The position numbers and the translations under genes are program-made. A model generated the notes under the pieces. The model was not told the DNA's origin, made no database searches, and saw only the letters and a program-made list of their open reading frames with translations. From Rhodococcus sp. 06-235-1A (GTDB lineage Bacteria; Actinomycetota; Actinomycetes; Mycobacteriales; Mycobacteriaceae), in contig NZ_NOYI01000002.1 in NCBI RefSeq assembly GCF_002258785.1, positions 334,787 through 398,786 on the forward strand: a DNA stretch of 64,000 nucleotides, written 5' to 3'. Below, piece by piece: positions 17,139 to 25,834 of the stretch (position 1 is its first letter; each line of letters opens with the position of its first letter).

Positions 17139-18556
17139 TGGTCCGCCGTCTCGTCGCGTCGTACCTCGCGTTGGTGGCACTCGCGTTGGCGCTGTTCACC
17201 GTTCCCGAGGGCATCGGACTGGTGAGCGCCTTGCGAAACAACCAGGCGGAGGTGGGACTGCGTGAGGCGCGCACCGTCGCGATCCTTCTCGCGACCGCCG
17301 ATGCCGCCGATCCCGACTCTGCGGCGGGAGCGGAACTGGCGCTGCTCACTCTGCGCAGTAACCTGGAGGAGCAGACGGGCGGCCGAGTGGAGTTGCTCTC
17401 CGCGGACGGGCAACCTGCACTGGGCCGTCCGGTATCCGACCCCCTCGGAACCGATATCAGCGCGGCGCTGCAGGGGCGGGAAGCCGTCACGCGCGCCGAG
17501 CAATCTGTGCTCGGCGAGCCGGGACTGCAGGTCACCGTGCCCTCGAAGGCTCCGGATGGTACGACGGTCGGAGCGGTGCGTTTGACCTATCCGTCTGCTC
17601 CCGTCACCGCTCAGATCCGCGAGTTGTTCGGACTGCAGCTGGTCGTGGCGCTGGCGACGCTGGGCATCGCCGCGGCCGCAGCGTGGTGGCTGGCCCGATC
17701 AATGACGCGACCGTTGCGGCTCCTCGACTCCATGGCCCGGTCCTTGTCACAGGGCGACTTCACCGCCCGCACGAATCCGCTCGAAGCCGGGCCGGCCGAG
17801 ACACGTCGGGTCGCCGAGTCGATGAACGACGCCGCGGAACAAATCAGCGAGCTCATCGCCGTCAAGAGGCGGTTCGTCGCCGACGCCTCCCACCAACTCC
17901 GCACGCCCCTGACCGCGCTGCGCCTGAGTCTCGACAATCTCCACGACGAGATGAGCGACCCCCACGCACGTGCGGCCGTCGACCGGTCGATCGCGGACAC
18001 GGTACGCATGACCCGTCTGGTGCACGACCTGTTGACCCTCGCCCGCGCGCAAAAGCCCATCGACAACTCGATACAGGTCGATACCGCAGCAGTCGTGGAC
18101 ACTCGATTCGCCACTTGGTCCGCCGCAGCGCGGTCTCAGAACGTCACCTTGACCTCTCGCATTGCACCGGGCGCGCAGCTGATCGCAGCCGACGGTCACC
18201 TCGAACAGATTCTCGACAACGTTCTCGCCAACGCCGTCGACGTCGCCCCGCCGGGTACCGACATCGTCGTCGACGCGGCCGTGATCGGCGAGACGGTTCG
18301 CCTGACGATCGCTGATTCAGGGCCAGGACTTACTGCAGAGGACCGGCGCCGTGCGCTCGACCGCTTCTGGACCCGTCGCCCCGGCGGATCCGGACTGGGG
18401 CTGGCGATCGTCGATCAGCTCGCCCGCGAGAACCGGGGATATATTGTGCTCGAACCAAACCCGAGCGGAGGACTGATCGTGGTGATCACTCTGCCGGCAG
18501 CGGCCCCGCTCCGAAATCGCTCACGACTGTTCGGATCGAGCGGGAACACATCATGA
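17138..18556 (+). CDS. membrane sensor histidine kinase
   Basis: 472 residues. An N-terminal helix (YLALVALALALFTVPEGIGLV), an extracytoplasmic sensor of about 120 residues, a second helix near 167-187, a HAMP linker, then the H-box 'FVADASHQLRTPLTALRLSLDNL' near residue 250, N-box 'QILDNVLANAVDVAPPG', G1 'IADSGPGL' and G2 'GGSGLGLAIV'. All catalytic motifs are intact. It is translationally coupled to the response regulator. The stimulus cannot be read from sequence; the linked lipoprotein suggests an envelope signal. Confidence 0.95.
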   Translation: MVRRLVASYLALVALALALFTVPEGIGLVSALRNNQAEVGLREARTVAILLATADAADPDSAAGAELALLTLRSNLEEQTGGRVELLSADGQPALGRPVSDPLGTDISAALQGREAVTRAEQSVLGEPGLQVTVPSKAPDGTTVGAVRLTYPSAPVTAQIRELFGLQLVVALATLGIAAAAAWWLARSMTRPLRLLDSMARSLSQGDFTARTNPLEAGPAETRRVAESMNDAAEQISELIAVKRRFVADASHQLRTPLTALRLSLDNLHDEMSDPHARAAVDRSIADTVRMTRLVHDLLTLARAQKPIDNSIQVDTAAVVDTRFATWSAAARSQNVTLTSRIAPGAQLIAADGHLEQILDNVLANAVDVAPPGTDIVVDAAVIGETVRLTIADSGPGLTAEDRRRALDRFWTRRPGGSGLGLAIVDQLARENRGYIVLEPNPSGGLIVVITLPAAAPLRNRSRLFGSSGNTS

Positions 18557-18678
18557 TTCAGGCCAGCGGTCGGCAGTGCCGATAACGAGGAGTCCGTGCC
18601 GATGGACAGTCCTAACTCGTGCGATTCGCTCAGGCTGCTCACCTCTTCACCTGCGCATGGACATACGCATTGCACGCG

Positions 18679-19203
18679 TCAGGGCGTGCGAGGCCAAGTC
18701 GAGAAGACGATCAGCAAACCTCCGACCAGCGCGGTGGAGATGCTCTGAGCAATGAGCTCGTCCGGCTGTGGCCTGGTGATGGAAACTTCGAGAAATCGCA
18801 CGACAAGCACGAGAAACAACGTCCCCGCAGTTTGCCTCTTCAACTGCCCGAAGGACGTCGTCGTCAACGACTGTGGCAGATCGAGATCGTGAACGAACAA
18901 TTCCCACAGTCCGAACCCCACGATCAACAACACGGTTGCGATGAGAATCGAGTCGATGCTCTCGAACAACTTGACCAACGCTGGATCGGACGACAACCCT
19001 TCGACGAACAACAACCGCACGAAGTCGACACCTTTGGCAAAGGCCCACACGTACGTCACGGCGGAAAGCAGCAGCGCAGTGGTGGCACCGATGATGCTGA
19101 TGAATCTGAGCCGCGCAACGTCGAACCTAGGTGACTGCAACGGTTTCGGTGACTCTGGTTTCGGAGCCTGCGGTTGGTATCCGCCGCTGGTCGGTGCCGA
19201 CAT
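18679..19203 (-). CDS. YqhA-family membrane protein
   Basis: 174 residues from ATG 19203, preceded by GAGAGG. The N-terminal ~28 residues are Pro/Gln-rich; hydrophobic helices follow at about 33-55, 80-105, 123-142 and 150-168. 'DSILIATVLLIVGFGLWELF' and the preceding 'FVEGLSSDPALVKLFESID' match the UPF0114/YqhA family of small inner-membrane proteins of unknown function. It is convergent with the histidine kinase gene. Confidence 0.85.
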   Translation of the reverse strand: MSAPTSGGYQPQAPKPESPKPLQSPRFDVARLRFISIIGATTALLLSAVTYVWAFAKGVDFVRLLFVEGLSSDPALVKLFESIDSILIATVLLIVGFGLWELFVHDLDLPQSLTTTSFGQLKRQTAGTLFLVLVVRFLEVSITRPQPDELIAQSISTALVGGLLIVFSTWPRTP

Positions 19204-19881
19204 GACCGATCCTCTCGAACGTAACTGACATGCCTTCCGGTCGGTCGATACTCGAATGTCAACGACCGAACAGCTAGCAGTGATGAACTCGGCGAACAGG
19301 GGCACGACCGTACCAGGCTGCCTCGGTGCAACCACGACGGCCGGAACGACGATCGGATGCGGGGCGGGCCGTCCGCGCTACCGATCCGGACAACTATTAA
19401 CGCGGTCGCACAATCTGTGCGGGAATGGTCACGTCATCGACCAGCGGAACCGGATCGGCCGTGAAGTGCGACCTCGTGTGGTGAGTAGCGGTTCGGTGAC
19501 AACAGATCAAAAGGGAAGCCCCACCACTGCGTCCTTCCCACACCACCTTCATTCGAGCAGTGTGAGTTCACACCGATAACCGTGCTCGAGCCGATCGATC
19601 GAATTGAGCAGTCGGCATGCGTTCTCCGGACTCTTGAGCACGGACATCAGTCCCCTTCAACGTTCGTCGCCAAGTGCCGACATCACTACAAGCTCATGGC
19701 CGGCCCGCGTGATCACTAGTTCCGTACGCTCGTCCACGACAGGCAATCGAGTTGCCGGGCACGGAGGCCGTGGCATAGCGATCCACTGTTCGAGTTGAGT
19801 CAGCAAGGGCAGCGGCGTCTCGTGTCTGTTGACCCGTACCTTTCAGTGGAACCCGAAGGGAACAACCGCGAGAACGTCGGT
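19204..19881. other. ~680 bp without a supported gene
   Basis: Minus-strand frames around 19620-19790 give a short run with antitoxin-like flavour ('RTELVITRAGHELVVMSALG'), but it is only ~40 codons and without a partner. The motif GGTTCGGTGACAACAGATC near 19490 resembles the upstream region of the gene at 15896. Otherwise nothing supported. Confidence 0.4.
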
Positions 19882-20409
19882 TCAGATGCGCGGTCGCCGT
19901 CTATGCCTTGCAACTGCGTCTCCGTTTGCGCATCGGGTGCGGCAATAGGCCCGTCGACCGTTTCGGCTTGTGTCCACGAAAACTCGATTGCACCGGTGCG
20001 CCGAACATTCCCCCAGGCGTAGCCCACCCGCTTCTACGGTGAACAGTGCAAGTCCTCCCGCCGTCACCGCCGTCACCCGTCCTACGATGTCGTTCTCGTC
20101 CGGCGCGAAATGCAGATGCGGCCTCAATCCGTCGTGGGTGGTCAAGTACACGCCGTTCACTCCGTCAACGAGCAATGAATTGACTGCACCGCAACGGATC
20201 TCAGCATTCTCGGCAACAAACACTGCTCGCAATCGAACCGTCCAACGCCGCAGCGCCCCAGTGGTTCCGTCGTCCACAGCAGACCAGCGGATCGCGTGCT
20301 TGTTCAAGACCTCTTCGACGCGGGAGGCCTTCCAGTCGCCATCGGCAAGAAGATTCACGAGCTCGGACGCAAGTTGAACACCGGTCATGTTGTCATGGTT
20401 GAACTGCAC
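19882..20409 (-). CDS. CGNR zinc-finger regulator-like protein
   Basis: 175 residues. The N-terminal ABATE-type domain is recognisable ('ASELVNLLAD', 'ALRRWTVRLRAVF'), followed by 'GECSAHRCNRVFVDTSRNGRRAYCRTRCANGDAVARHR' at the C-terminus, the CGNR zinc finger with Cys pairs spaced as in the family and C-A-N-G in place of C-G-N-R. Such proteins are predicted transcription regulators in actinobacteria. It diverges from the transporter gene at 20436 with 26 bp between starts, so it may control that gene. Confidence 0.82.
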   Translation of the reverse strand: MQFNHDNMTGVQLASELVNLLADGDWKASRVEEVLNKHAIRWSAVDDGTTGALRRWTVRLRAVFVAENAEIRCGAVNSLLVDGVNGVYLTTHDGLRPHLHFAPDENDIVGRVTAVTAGGLALFTVEAGGLRLGECSAHRCNRVFVDTSRNGRRAYCRTRCANGDAVARHRRRPRI

Positions 20410-20435
20410 AACGGCATTGCACCACAGTTCCAGGA

Positions 20436-21359
20436 GTGCATCTAGTTCTCACCGCAGTTGTCCCGATTATCGCCATCCTCGCGCTCGGCGCGGTGCTCAG
20501 ACATCGTGTACTGACCGATGACGGGCTGTGGCGTGGACTCGAGTGGCTCAGCTATCGCGTATTCACACCCTCTCTCTTCGTGGTGTCCATAGCAACAACG
20601 TCGCTCGAAGAAATCTCTACAGGGCCGCTGGTTTTCAGCATTGCGATCCCTGTGGTCGTGGTATCAATCGCTCTCGTCGCGAGCCGGCGACTCCTGCGCG
20701 CGAACGGACCACAGCTGACGTCGCTAGTACAAGGCAGCATCCGCATCAACACTTACATCGGCCTTATTTTCGCATCGGCGTTGAACGGTACCGAGGGCGT
20801 CGCCACCTTCGCCCTCGCGGCCGCCGTGATGGTTCCGCTGGTCAATGTCATTTCTGTCACCGTCCTGTCGGTGCACGGACGCAGGGCCGGCGACCGACCC
20901 CGCTCACGCCTGTGGCGACACATCGCCGGAAACCCGCTGATCCAGGCATGTGCGCTCGGTTTGATGCTCAACATCAGCGGCGTGGGTCTACCGGAATCGA
21001 TCGCGGGACCGCTGACGATGCTTGCTCAACCCGCTTTGGTCGCCGGAACCCTGGTAGCCGGTGCTGCCGTGACACTGCGATTGTCGATACGAGACAGCGT
21101 CGACATAGCTCTCTCGTCCACCATCAAATTGATCGTGCTTCCGCTCGCGGCCGGTGCACTGGCCACTGCGGTCGGTGTGTCGCCGATTGGACTGGTCGCT
21201 GTCGTGCTCATCTGCGCTGTTCCTACGGCACCGTCGGCCTATGTCCTGGCCGCACTCATGGGTGGAGACACTCGATTGATGGCGTCCATCGCAAGTATTC
21301 AAACGGTGCTGTCGATGGCGACGCTGCCCTTGATCCTGAATGCCACCTCAGCTTTGTGA
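20436..21359 (+). CDS. AEC-family (auxin efflux carrier-like) permease
   Basis: 307 residues with about ten hydrophobic helices in two five-helix halves. The N-terminal 'VVPIIAILALGAVLRHRVLTDDGLWRGLEWLSYRVFTPSLFV' is the usual opening of AEC permeases, with 'PxL' in helix 2, and the C-terminal half has 'KLIVLPLAAGALA' and 'CAVPTAPSAYVLAALMGGD'. Family members export malate, other organic acids or unknown solutes. The GTG at 20436 sits inside an AGGAGTG sequence, so the start is uncertain by a few codons. Divergent from the CGNR regulator. Confidence 0.88.
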   Translation: MHLVLTAVVPIIAILALGAVLRHRVLTDDGLWRGLEWLSYRVFTPSLFVVSIATTSLEEISTGPLVFSIAIPVVVVSIALVASRRLLRANGPQLTSLVQGSIRINTYIGLIFASALNGTEGVATFALAAAVMVPLVNVISVTVLSVHGRRAGDRPRSRLWRHIAGNPLIQACALGLMLNISGVGLPESIAGPLTMLAQPALVAGTLVAGAAVTLRLSIRDSVDIALSSTIKLIVLPLAAGALATAVGVSPIGLVAVVLICAVPTAPSAYVLAALMGGDTRLMASIASIQTVLSMATLPLILNATSAL

Positions 21360-21568
21360 CAATGACGGCCTTGCATCTAGTTCGTCGCCGACTGCGGGGT
21401 CGAGCCGCACGACCGGATCGACCCCGCAGTCGTTCGCGCCCGGTCAGCCAATCGGGCGGATGCACATCGCTACTGTTCCGCAACCTGCAACCAAACAGTC
21501 GTTCTCGACCGCACAGTAGTTCCCGGCCACCCGAATCGAAGGTCTCCTCGTCTAACCGGTGAGTAACT

Positions 21569-21594
21569 GGGAACTTTTTGCGCCGTTGAACGAC
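21569..21594 (+). promoter_or_regulatory. predicted ECF (SigC-type) promoter P1: GGGAAC-N16-CGAC
   Basis: GGGAAC at 21569-21574 and CGAC at 21591-21594, followed by TTTTT after the -35 as in several sister sites. It lies 59 bp before the GTG at 21654, which starts the DsbA/VKOR operon. One of six matching promoters in the copper region. Confidence 0.75.
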
Positions 21595-21653
21595 AAGTGA
21601 GTGCTGGGCCGGATCCAGACTCAGCATTGGCGCGACGGAGGAGGGACACATCT

Positions 21654-22190
21654 GTGGATGACGATCTCCGTGACTACCACACGATGTTCGAGTCGATAGA
21701 ACGGCGCGTACTTCGCGGGGAAAGCGTGACCGCTCTCGAGCGTATCGGACTCACGCTCGGAGTCTGCGTCTCCATCGTCGGACTGTTTCTGCCGTATGTC
21801 GGGACTACCCGAGGGTGGTCCATTTTGGTCAATTCGTCGGCTGCACAGGAAGAATCGCCAAATATCATAGCGTCGCTGGCGGTGCACGCATCGGTCGTAT
21901 TCTGCGTGCTGTGTTCGGCCGCAGCCCTGTACTGCTGCGCACTCCCAATTACCGTCCTCACAGCTACCGGTTGCGCAGGGGCGACGTGCCTGTTGTCGGC
22001 GACCGTGTCCTCTCACATGTCACACACGGAGCCGTCGGGCCTATCCGGTCCGGGTCCAGGCCTGATTGCCGCAACCATCGGTGCCGCCGTTCTGGCCGGA
22101 CTGTGGATGCGCGCAGCAGCACATTCCCAGTTTCAGTTCCTTCGAAAATGGCTCCGCTCGCAGAATGCTCACCACGAAAGAAAGATGTAA
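21654..22190 (+). CDS. hypothetical membrane protein, first gene of DsbA-VKOR operon
   Basis: 178 residues from GTG 21654, which has GGAGGAGGG upstream. After a charged N-terminus (DDDLRDYHTMFESIERRVLRGE) come four hydrophobic segments at about 35-50, 78-98, 103-123 and 135-155. Scattered cysteines lie in the second and third helices. No family recognised. Only 4 bp separate its stop from the next start, so it is probably made together with the DsbA-like protein and may help in periplasmic thiol or copper chemistry. Driven by predicted promoter P1. Confidence 0.75.
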   Translation: MDDDLRDYHTMFESIERRVLRGESVTALERIGLTLGVCVSIVGLFLPYVGTTRGWSILVNSSAAQEESPNIIASLAVHASVVFCVLCSAAALYCCALPITVLTATGCAGATCLLSATVSSHMSHTEPSGLSGPGPGLIAATIGAAVLAGLWMRAAAHSQFQFLRKWLRSQNAHHERKM

Positions 22191-22194
22191 CAGC

Positions 22195-22926
22195 GTGTCG
22201 AAAGCAAACAAACAGTACAAGAACCAGATGGCCGCTGCAGAGCACAAGCGAGATGTCCAGGTGAGAATTATTCTCACTGCAGTCCTGGTCATCTTCGCTC
22301 TTGCAGTCGGGTTTTTTGTAATCCAGGGACGAGACGGCTCAGCTGACGCCGCGGCACCTAGATCCGTCACGGACAGCGGCGCTATTCGCGCAGTTTCGCC
22401 GGACGTCGAACTCACAGAAGGAAGCGAAACGCCGAAGAGGGTCCTGACTATCTTCGAGGACTTTCAATGCCCGGTCTGCAAGAGCTTCGAAGCTGCTTTT
22501 GGAGGCACACTCGATGAGCTTCGTACATCGGGCGTGGCGGCAATCGACTACCATCCGATCGCGATCCTCGATCGTATGTCCTCGACCAACTACTCGACGA
22601 GAGCCGCCAATGCCTCAGTCTGCGTGGCTGATTCATCGGTCGATACCTGGCTGACGTTTCATTCCTCGGCGTACGCGCAACAACCTGCCGAGGGTGGGGA
22701 GGGTCTCTCCGACGAAGCTCTCGGTGACATAGCTACAGCAGCAGGTGCGCCCGACTCGGTCCGTGGGTGCATCGAGGATGGCCAGCACGAAGACTGGGTG
22801 ACGTCTTCGACGCAATCAGTTCTCGATCGGGACATCAACGCGACACCGACTGTCCTACTCAACGGCGAAGCACTCGATTTGACCACTCCCGAGGCGCTGT
22901 CTGCAGCGGTACGCGCCATCCCGTGA
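22195..22926 (+). CDS. DsbA-like membrane-anchored thiol oxidoreductase
   Basis: 243 residues from GTG 22195. A single N-terminal anchor helix (ILTAVLVIFALAVGFFVI, about 26-43) places the thioredoxin-like domain outside the membrane. The active site is 'FEDFQCPVCKSFE' with C92 and C95; the cis-Pro loop is 'INATPTVLLNG'. These are the features of actinobacterial DsbA/DsbG-like proteins (Thioredoxin_4). It overlaps the following VKOR gene by 4 bp (GTGA), and VKOR is the known re-oxidant of DsbA in actinobacteria. In this setting its clients may be Cys-containing copper or oxidase-assembly proteins (inference). Confidence 0.92.
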   Translation: MSKANKQYKNQMAAAEHKRDVQVRIILTAVLVIFALAVGFFVIQGRDGSADAAAPRSVTDSGAIRAVSPDVELTEGSETPKRVLTIFEDFQCPVCKSFEAAFGGTLDELRTSGVAAIDYHPIAILDRMSSTNYSTRAANASVCVADSSVDTWLTFHSSAYAQQPAEGGEGLSDEALGDIATAAGAPDSVRGCIEDGQHEDWVTSSTQSVLDRDINATPTVLLNGEALDLTTPEALSAAVRAIP

Positions 22927-23522
22927 GTATCGGAGAGGGTATTGCGGAGATCGCCCGTCAAAGGCGGAGATCTGCTGGGCGCGCATCGAGTATGGCTCTC
23001 GTCTTGGGCGGAGCGATTGGGCTGGTTGCGTCGCTGATACTGGTAATCGAACGCTTCGAGTTGCTGATGGATCCAACCTACGTTCCGTCGTGCAGCCTCA
23101 ATCCCGTCCTGTCGTGTGGATCAGTCATGACATCGACGCAAGCAGCCGTGTTCGGGTTTCCGAACCCGGTACTGGGCATACCGTCGTTTACTGTGGTGCT
23201 GGTAGCCGGCATTCTTCTGGTTGCAGAAGTGCCGCTACCCCAGTGGTTTTGGCAAGGCCTTGCGATCGGCATGACTGCGGGTGTGGTCTTCGTCCATTGG
23301 CTCATCTTTCAAAGCCTTTATCGCATCGGCGCCTTGTGCCCGTACTGCATGACGGTCTGGGCAGTGAGTGTTCCGTTGTGGGTCGTTGCCGCTTCGCATT
23401 CGTTCAGCACTGAACCGGTGTTTCTGAGGCGGTGGAAGTGGACTTTCGTCGTGCTGTGGTTCACCGTGGTCGTTCTACTCTGCGCCGAGCGATTCTGGAG
23501 CTATTGGAGCACGCTGGTCTGA
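22923..23522 (+). CDS. vitamin K epoxide reductase (VKOR)-family protein
   Basis: 199 residues, multi-helix membrane protein. The loop cysteine pair is C57 and C65 in 'SCSLNPVLSCGSVM', followed by 'GFPNPVLGIPSF', and the quinone-side active site is C139-P-Y-C142 ('GALCPYCMTVWAVS'). All four redox cysteines of VKOR/DsbB analogues are present. It passes electrons from DsbA to menaquinone. Start GTG 22923 overlaps the DsbA stop. The operon ends or continues weakly here, since another predicted promoter (P2) lies directly downstream. Confidence 0.95.
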   Translation: MSIGEGIAEIARQRRRSAGRASSMALVLGGAIGLVASLILVIERFELLMDPTYVPSCSLNPVLSCGSVMTSTQAAVFGFPNPVLGIPSFTVVLVAGILLVAEVPLPQWFWQGLAIGMTAGVVFVHWLIFQSLYRIGALCPYCMTVWAVSVPLWVVAASHSFSTEPVFLRRWKWTFVVLWFTVVVLLCAERFWSYWSTLV

Positions 23523-23558
23523 TCAGCGTCGCACGCCGCGTGTGCGCCAACATGCGAC

Positions 23559-23585
23559 GGGAACTTTCACCCAGGCGCATCCGAC
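23559..23585 (+). promoter_or_regulatory. predicted ECF (SigC-type) promoter P2: GGGAAC-N17-CGACTA
   Basis: GGGAAC at 23559-23564, 17-base spacer starting TTT, CGAC at 23582-23585 followed by TA. It is 51 bp upstream of the PepSY start at 23636 and downstream of the VKOR stop. Confidence 0.78.
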
Positions 23586-23635
23586 TACTGAGCGAAACAC
23601 CGGATCTCGATGCGCACAGAAGGGGCAGTTACCCG

Positions 23636-25084
23636 ATGCCTACCGGAGAGACCTTGCGAACGTCGGGTTTCGGCACTGAGTCGTCTGCGACACCGAAACC
23701 TTCTGTGCTGTCGCAGATGCGTCCGGTAGTACTCAGACTCCACTTCTACGCCGGAATTCTGGTCGGACCATTCTTGCTGCTCGCGGCAGTTACAGGCCTG
23801 TTGTACACCATCGCCCCTCAACTCTCGGACTATGTGCACCGTCATGAACTGACAGTAGATCGAGTCGGGGCGAAAACTGTGCCACTCGGGGAGCAAGTCG
23901 ACGCGGCACGCGCCGCGTATCCGGAAGGCTCGATCGCACAAATTCGGCCGCCGGTCGATGCCGAGGGGACGACGCGCGTCGTGTTGGCCGTCGATGATGT
24001 GCCCGCCGGATACGGCCGGACGGTGTTCGTCGACCCTTACACAGCGGAGGTGCGCGGAGAGCTCACTACTTATGGTGAGTGGTTGCCTGTGCGTGCGTGG
24101 ATCGACGAACTGCACCGAAATCTGCATCTGGGAGAGCTCGGTCGCAACTACAGTGAACTGGCCGCAAGTTGGCTGTGGGTGGTAGCGCTCGGGGGACTCG
24201 TGCTCTGGGTGGACAGGGTGCGACGACCCTCGAACTCCACTGCAGCTGCCGCAAAGGCCGCGCTCATTCCTGAGTTGAAGAAGAAGGGCCGGGCACGTGC
24301 ACTGTCGTGGCACGGAACTGTAGGGGTGTGGATCATCGCGGCTCTGCTGTTGTTGTCTGTCACGGGGCTGACGTGGTCTCGGTATGCGGGAGAGACGATC
24401 GGGGATGTGCGAGCTGCGTTGTCCTGGACGACCCCCTCTGTCGCGACTGCACCCGACAGCTCGGCCGGTAACAGCGTGCACCACGCGTCCGAGGCAACGC
24501 AGGGATCCGACTCGGTCATCGACAGCGGTATCGGTATCGATGGAGTCGACGTCGCCGCCCGAGCTGCAGGCTTGCGCAGTCCGATGGAGTTCGTTCCTCC
24601 GACAGTCGCTGGTCAGGCATGGAAAGTGCAAGAGGCAAAGCGTGATTGGCCGACACGCTACGACTCGGTAGCGGTCGATGCCGTGTCGGGTCATGTGACC
24701 GACAAAGTCGATTTCGCCGACTGGCCACTGATGGCCAAGATGACGAATTGGACGATCGACGCCCATATGGGCATTCTGTTCGGCGTCGTGAATCAGATTG
24801 CGTTGGCGCTTACTGCCATCGGGCTGATCGCCGTCATTCTTCGCGGCTACCGCATGTGGTGGATGCGTCGCCCGGCCCGCGCAGTGGGGGTGCGCTTCGG
24901 GACACCTGTGCCGCGCGGGAGTCTGCGGCGAATGCCTCCGCTCGCGGCGACCGTTCTTGTCGTTGTTGCGGTCGCTATCGGGTGGTATCTACCCTTGTTC
25001 GGACTGCCTCTAGCGGTTTTTGTGGGCGTGGACACCGTGCTCGGTATGCGTAACCGCATGCTTGAAAGTCGGCTGCGCGCATGA
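23636..25084 (+). CDS. PepSY-associated TM (PiuB-like) membrane protein
   Basis: 482 residues from ATG 23636, preceded by AAGGGG. Four membrane helices in the PepSY_TM pattern: 'LRLHFYAGILVGPFLLLAAVTGLLYTIAP' opens it with the family's H-F-Y-A-G motif, 'DELHRNLHLGELGRNYSELAASWLWVVALGGL' carries the conserved H-x-x-L-H-L-G-x-x-G, 'WHGTVGVWIIAALLLLSVTGLTWSRYAG' is the third and 'IDAHMGILFGVVNQIALALTAIGLIAVILRGYRMWW' the fourth, then an extra C-terminal helix pair. Family members occur with iron and copper uptake and are thought to handle metal or reduce it at the membrane. It shares a promoter type with the chalkophore genes and is coupled by ATGA to the next gene. Confidence 0.92.
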   Translation: MPTGETLRTSGFGTESSATPKPSVLSQMRPVVLRLHFYAGILVGPFLLLAAVTGLLYTIAPQLSDYVHRHELTVDRVGAKTVPLGEQVDAARAAYPEGSIAQIRPPVDAEGTTRVVLAVDDVPAGYGRTVFVDPYTAEVRGELTTYGEWLPVRAWIDELHRNLHLGELGRNYSELAASWLWVVALGGLVLWVDRVRRPSNSTAAAAKAALIPELKKKGRARALSWHGTVGVWIIAALLLLSVTGLTWSRYAGETIGDVRAALSWTTPSVATAPDSSAGNSVHHASEATQGSDSVIDSGIGIDGVDVAARAAGLRSPMEFVPPTVAGQAWKVQEAKRDWPTRYDSVAVDAVSGHVTDKVDFADWPLMAKMTNWTIDAHMGILFGVVNQIALALTAIGLIAVILRGYRMWWMRRPARAVGVRFGTPVPRGSLRRMPPLAATVLVVVAVAIGWYLPLFGLPLAVFVGVDTVLGMRNRMLESRLRA

Positions 25085-25776
25085 TCGCCGATGCTTCGCT
25101 GCGATGGATCTGCACTGCACTGTTCACGTTCGCCGCAGGATGGTGCCTGTTTCGCGTCGTCTCCGCCAGCGCGTCGAGTGTTCGCATCGGTCACGGGCTA
25201 CATCTGTCGATGTGTACTGCAATGATTGCGATGGCATGGCCGTGGGGAGATAGCGTGCCACTACTACCGCAGGGTGTGTTCTTCAGTGCAGCGACTGTGT
25301 GGTTCACAGTGAGCGCGTTCGGTATACGCAGTGCCACCAAGAATTCGATTGCCGGTGCATCCGCTCATGGATCGATGACGAATATTTATCACGCGGTCAT
25401 GATGGCCGCAATGGTATGGATGCTTGCCGTTATGGCGGGAGGGGTACCGGGCACCGTTGCCCATCATCACACAGTGGACTCAGTGCAGACCGAACTCCAT
25501 TCGCATACAACAGGAATGAGCGCGGGCGCGCATGCGAATGCTGCGCCCGAACCTGCCTGGGTTTCGGCCGTCTCGCTCGCAGCGGCTTTGGCCTTCGGGG
25601 CTGCTGCAATCATATGGTTGCATCGAATGTTCGTCGTCGATCAACAAGTAGCGATGGCTCCGGCTGGAAGACGCACGGGAGCTACGACGCTACCCGGTTC
25701 ACGTCTGGAGACGGTCTCGGCGTCGAGCGAGGTGGCGATGGCTGCCGGCATGGCCATCATGTTCGGTGTGATGTGA
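25081..25776 (+). CDS. DUF5134-domain membrane protein, His-rich
   Basis: 231 residues with about six hydrophobic helices, starting in the ATGA overlap with the PepSY gene. 'NIYHAVMMAAMVWMLAVMAGG' matches the core of DUF5134 proteins, found next to copper genes in actinobacteria. An exposed loop at about 122-160 holds H128-H130, H140, H142, M146 and H151, a likely metal-binding patch; 'HGLHLSMCTAMIAMAW' near 38-53 repeats a His/Met pattern within the membrane. Function not established; a role in passing copper across or along the membrane is inferred from residues and neighbours. Confidence 0.82.
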   Translation: MIADASLRWICTALFTFAAGWCLFRVVSASASSVRIGHGLHLSMCTAMIAMAWPWGDSVPLLPQGVFFSAATVWFTVSAFGIRSATKNSIAGASAHGSMTNIYHAVMMAAMVWMLAVMAGGVPGTVAHHHTVDSVQTELHSHTTGMSAGAHANAAPEPAWVSAVSLAAALAFGAAAIIWLHRMFVVDQQVAMAPAGRRTGATTLPGSRLETVSASSEVAMAAGMAIMFGVM

Positions 25777-25834
25777 ACGCCAGACCAACACACGCCCGCC
25801 CGGCAGAATTCGTCCCGACGTCGAACGAGGATCT

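Noticed and set aside
19445..19472. CGGAAC-N18-CGAC on the plus strand, resembling the SigC-type promoters
   Set aside because: The spacer is 18 rather than 16-17 and no supported gene follows on that strand; taken as chance and as a measure of background.
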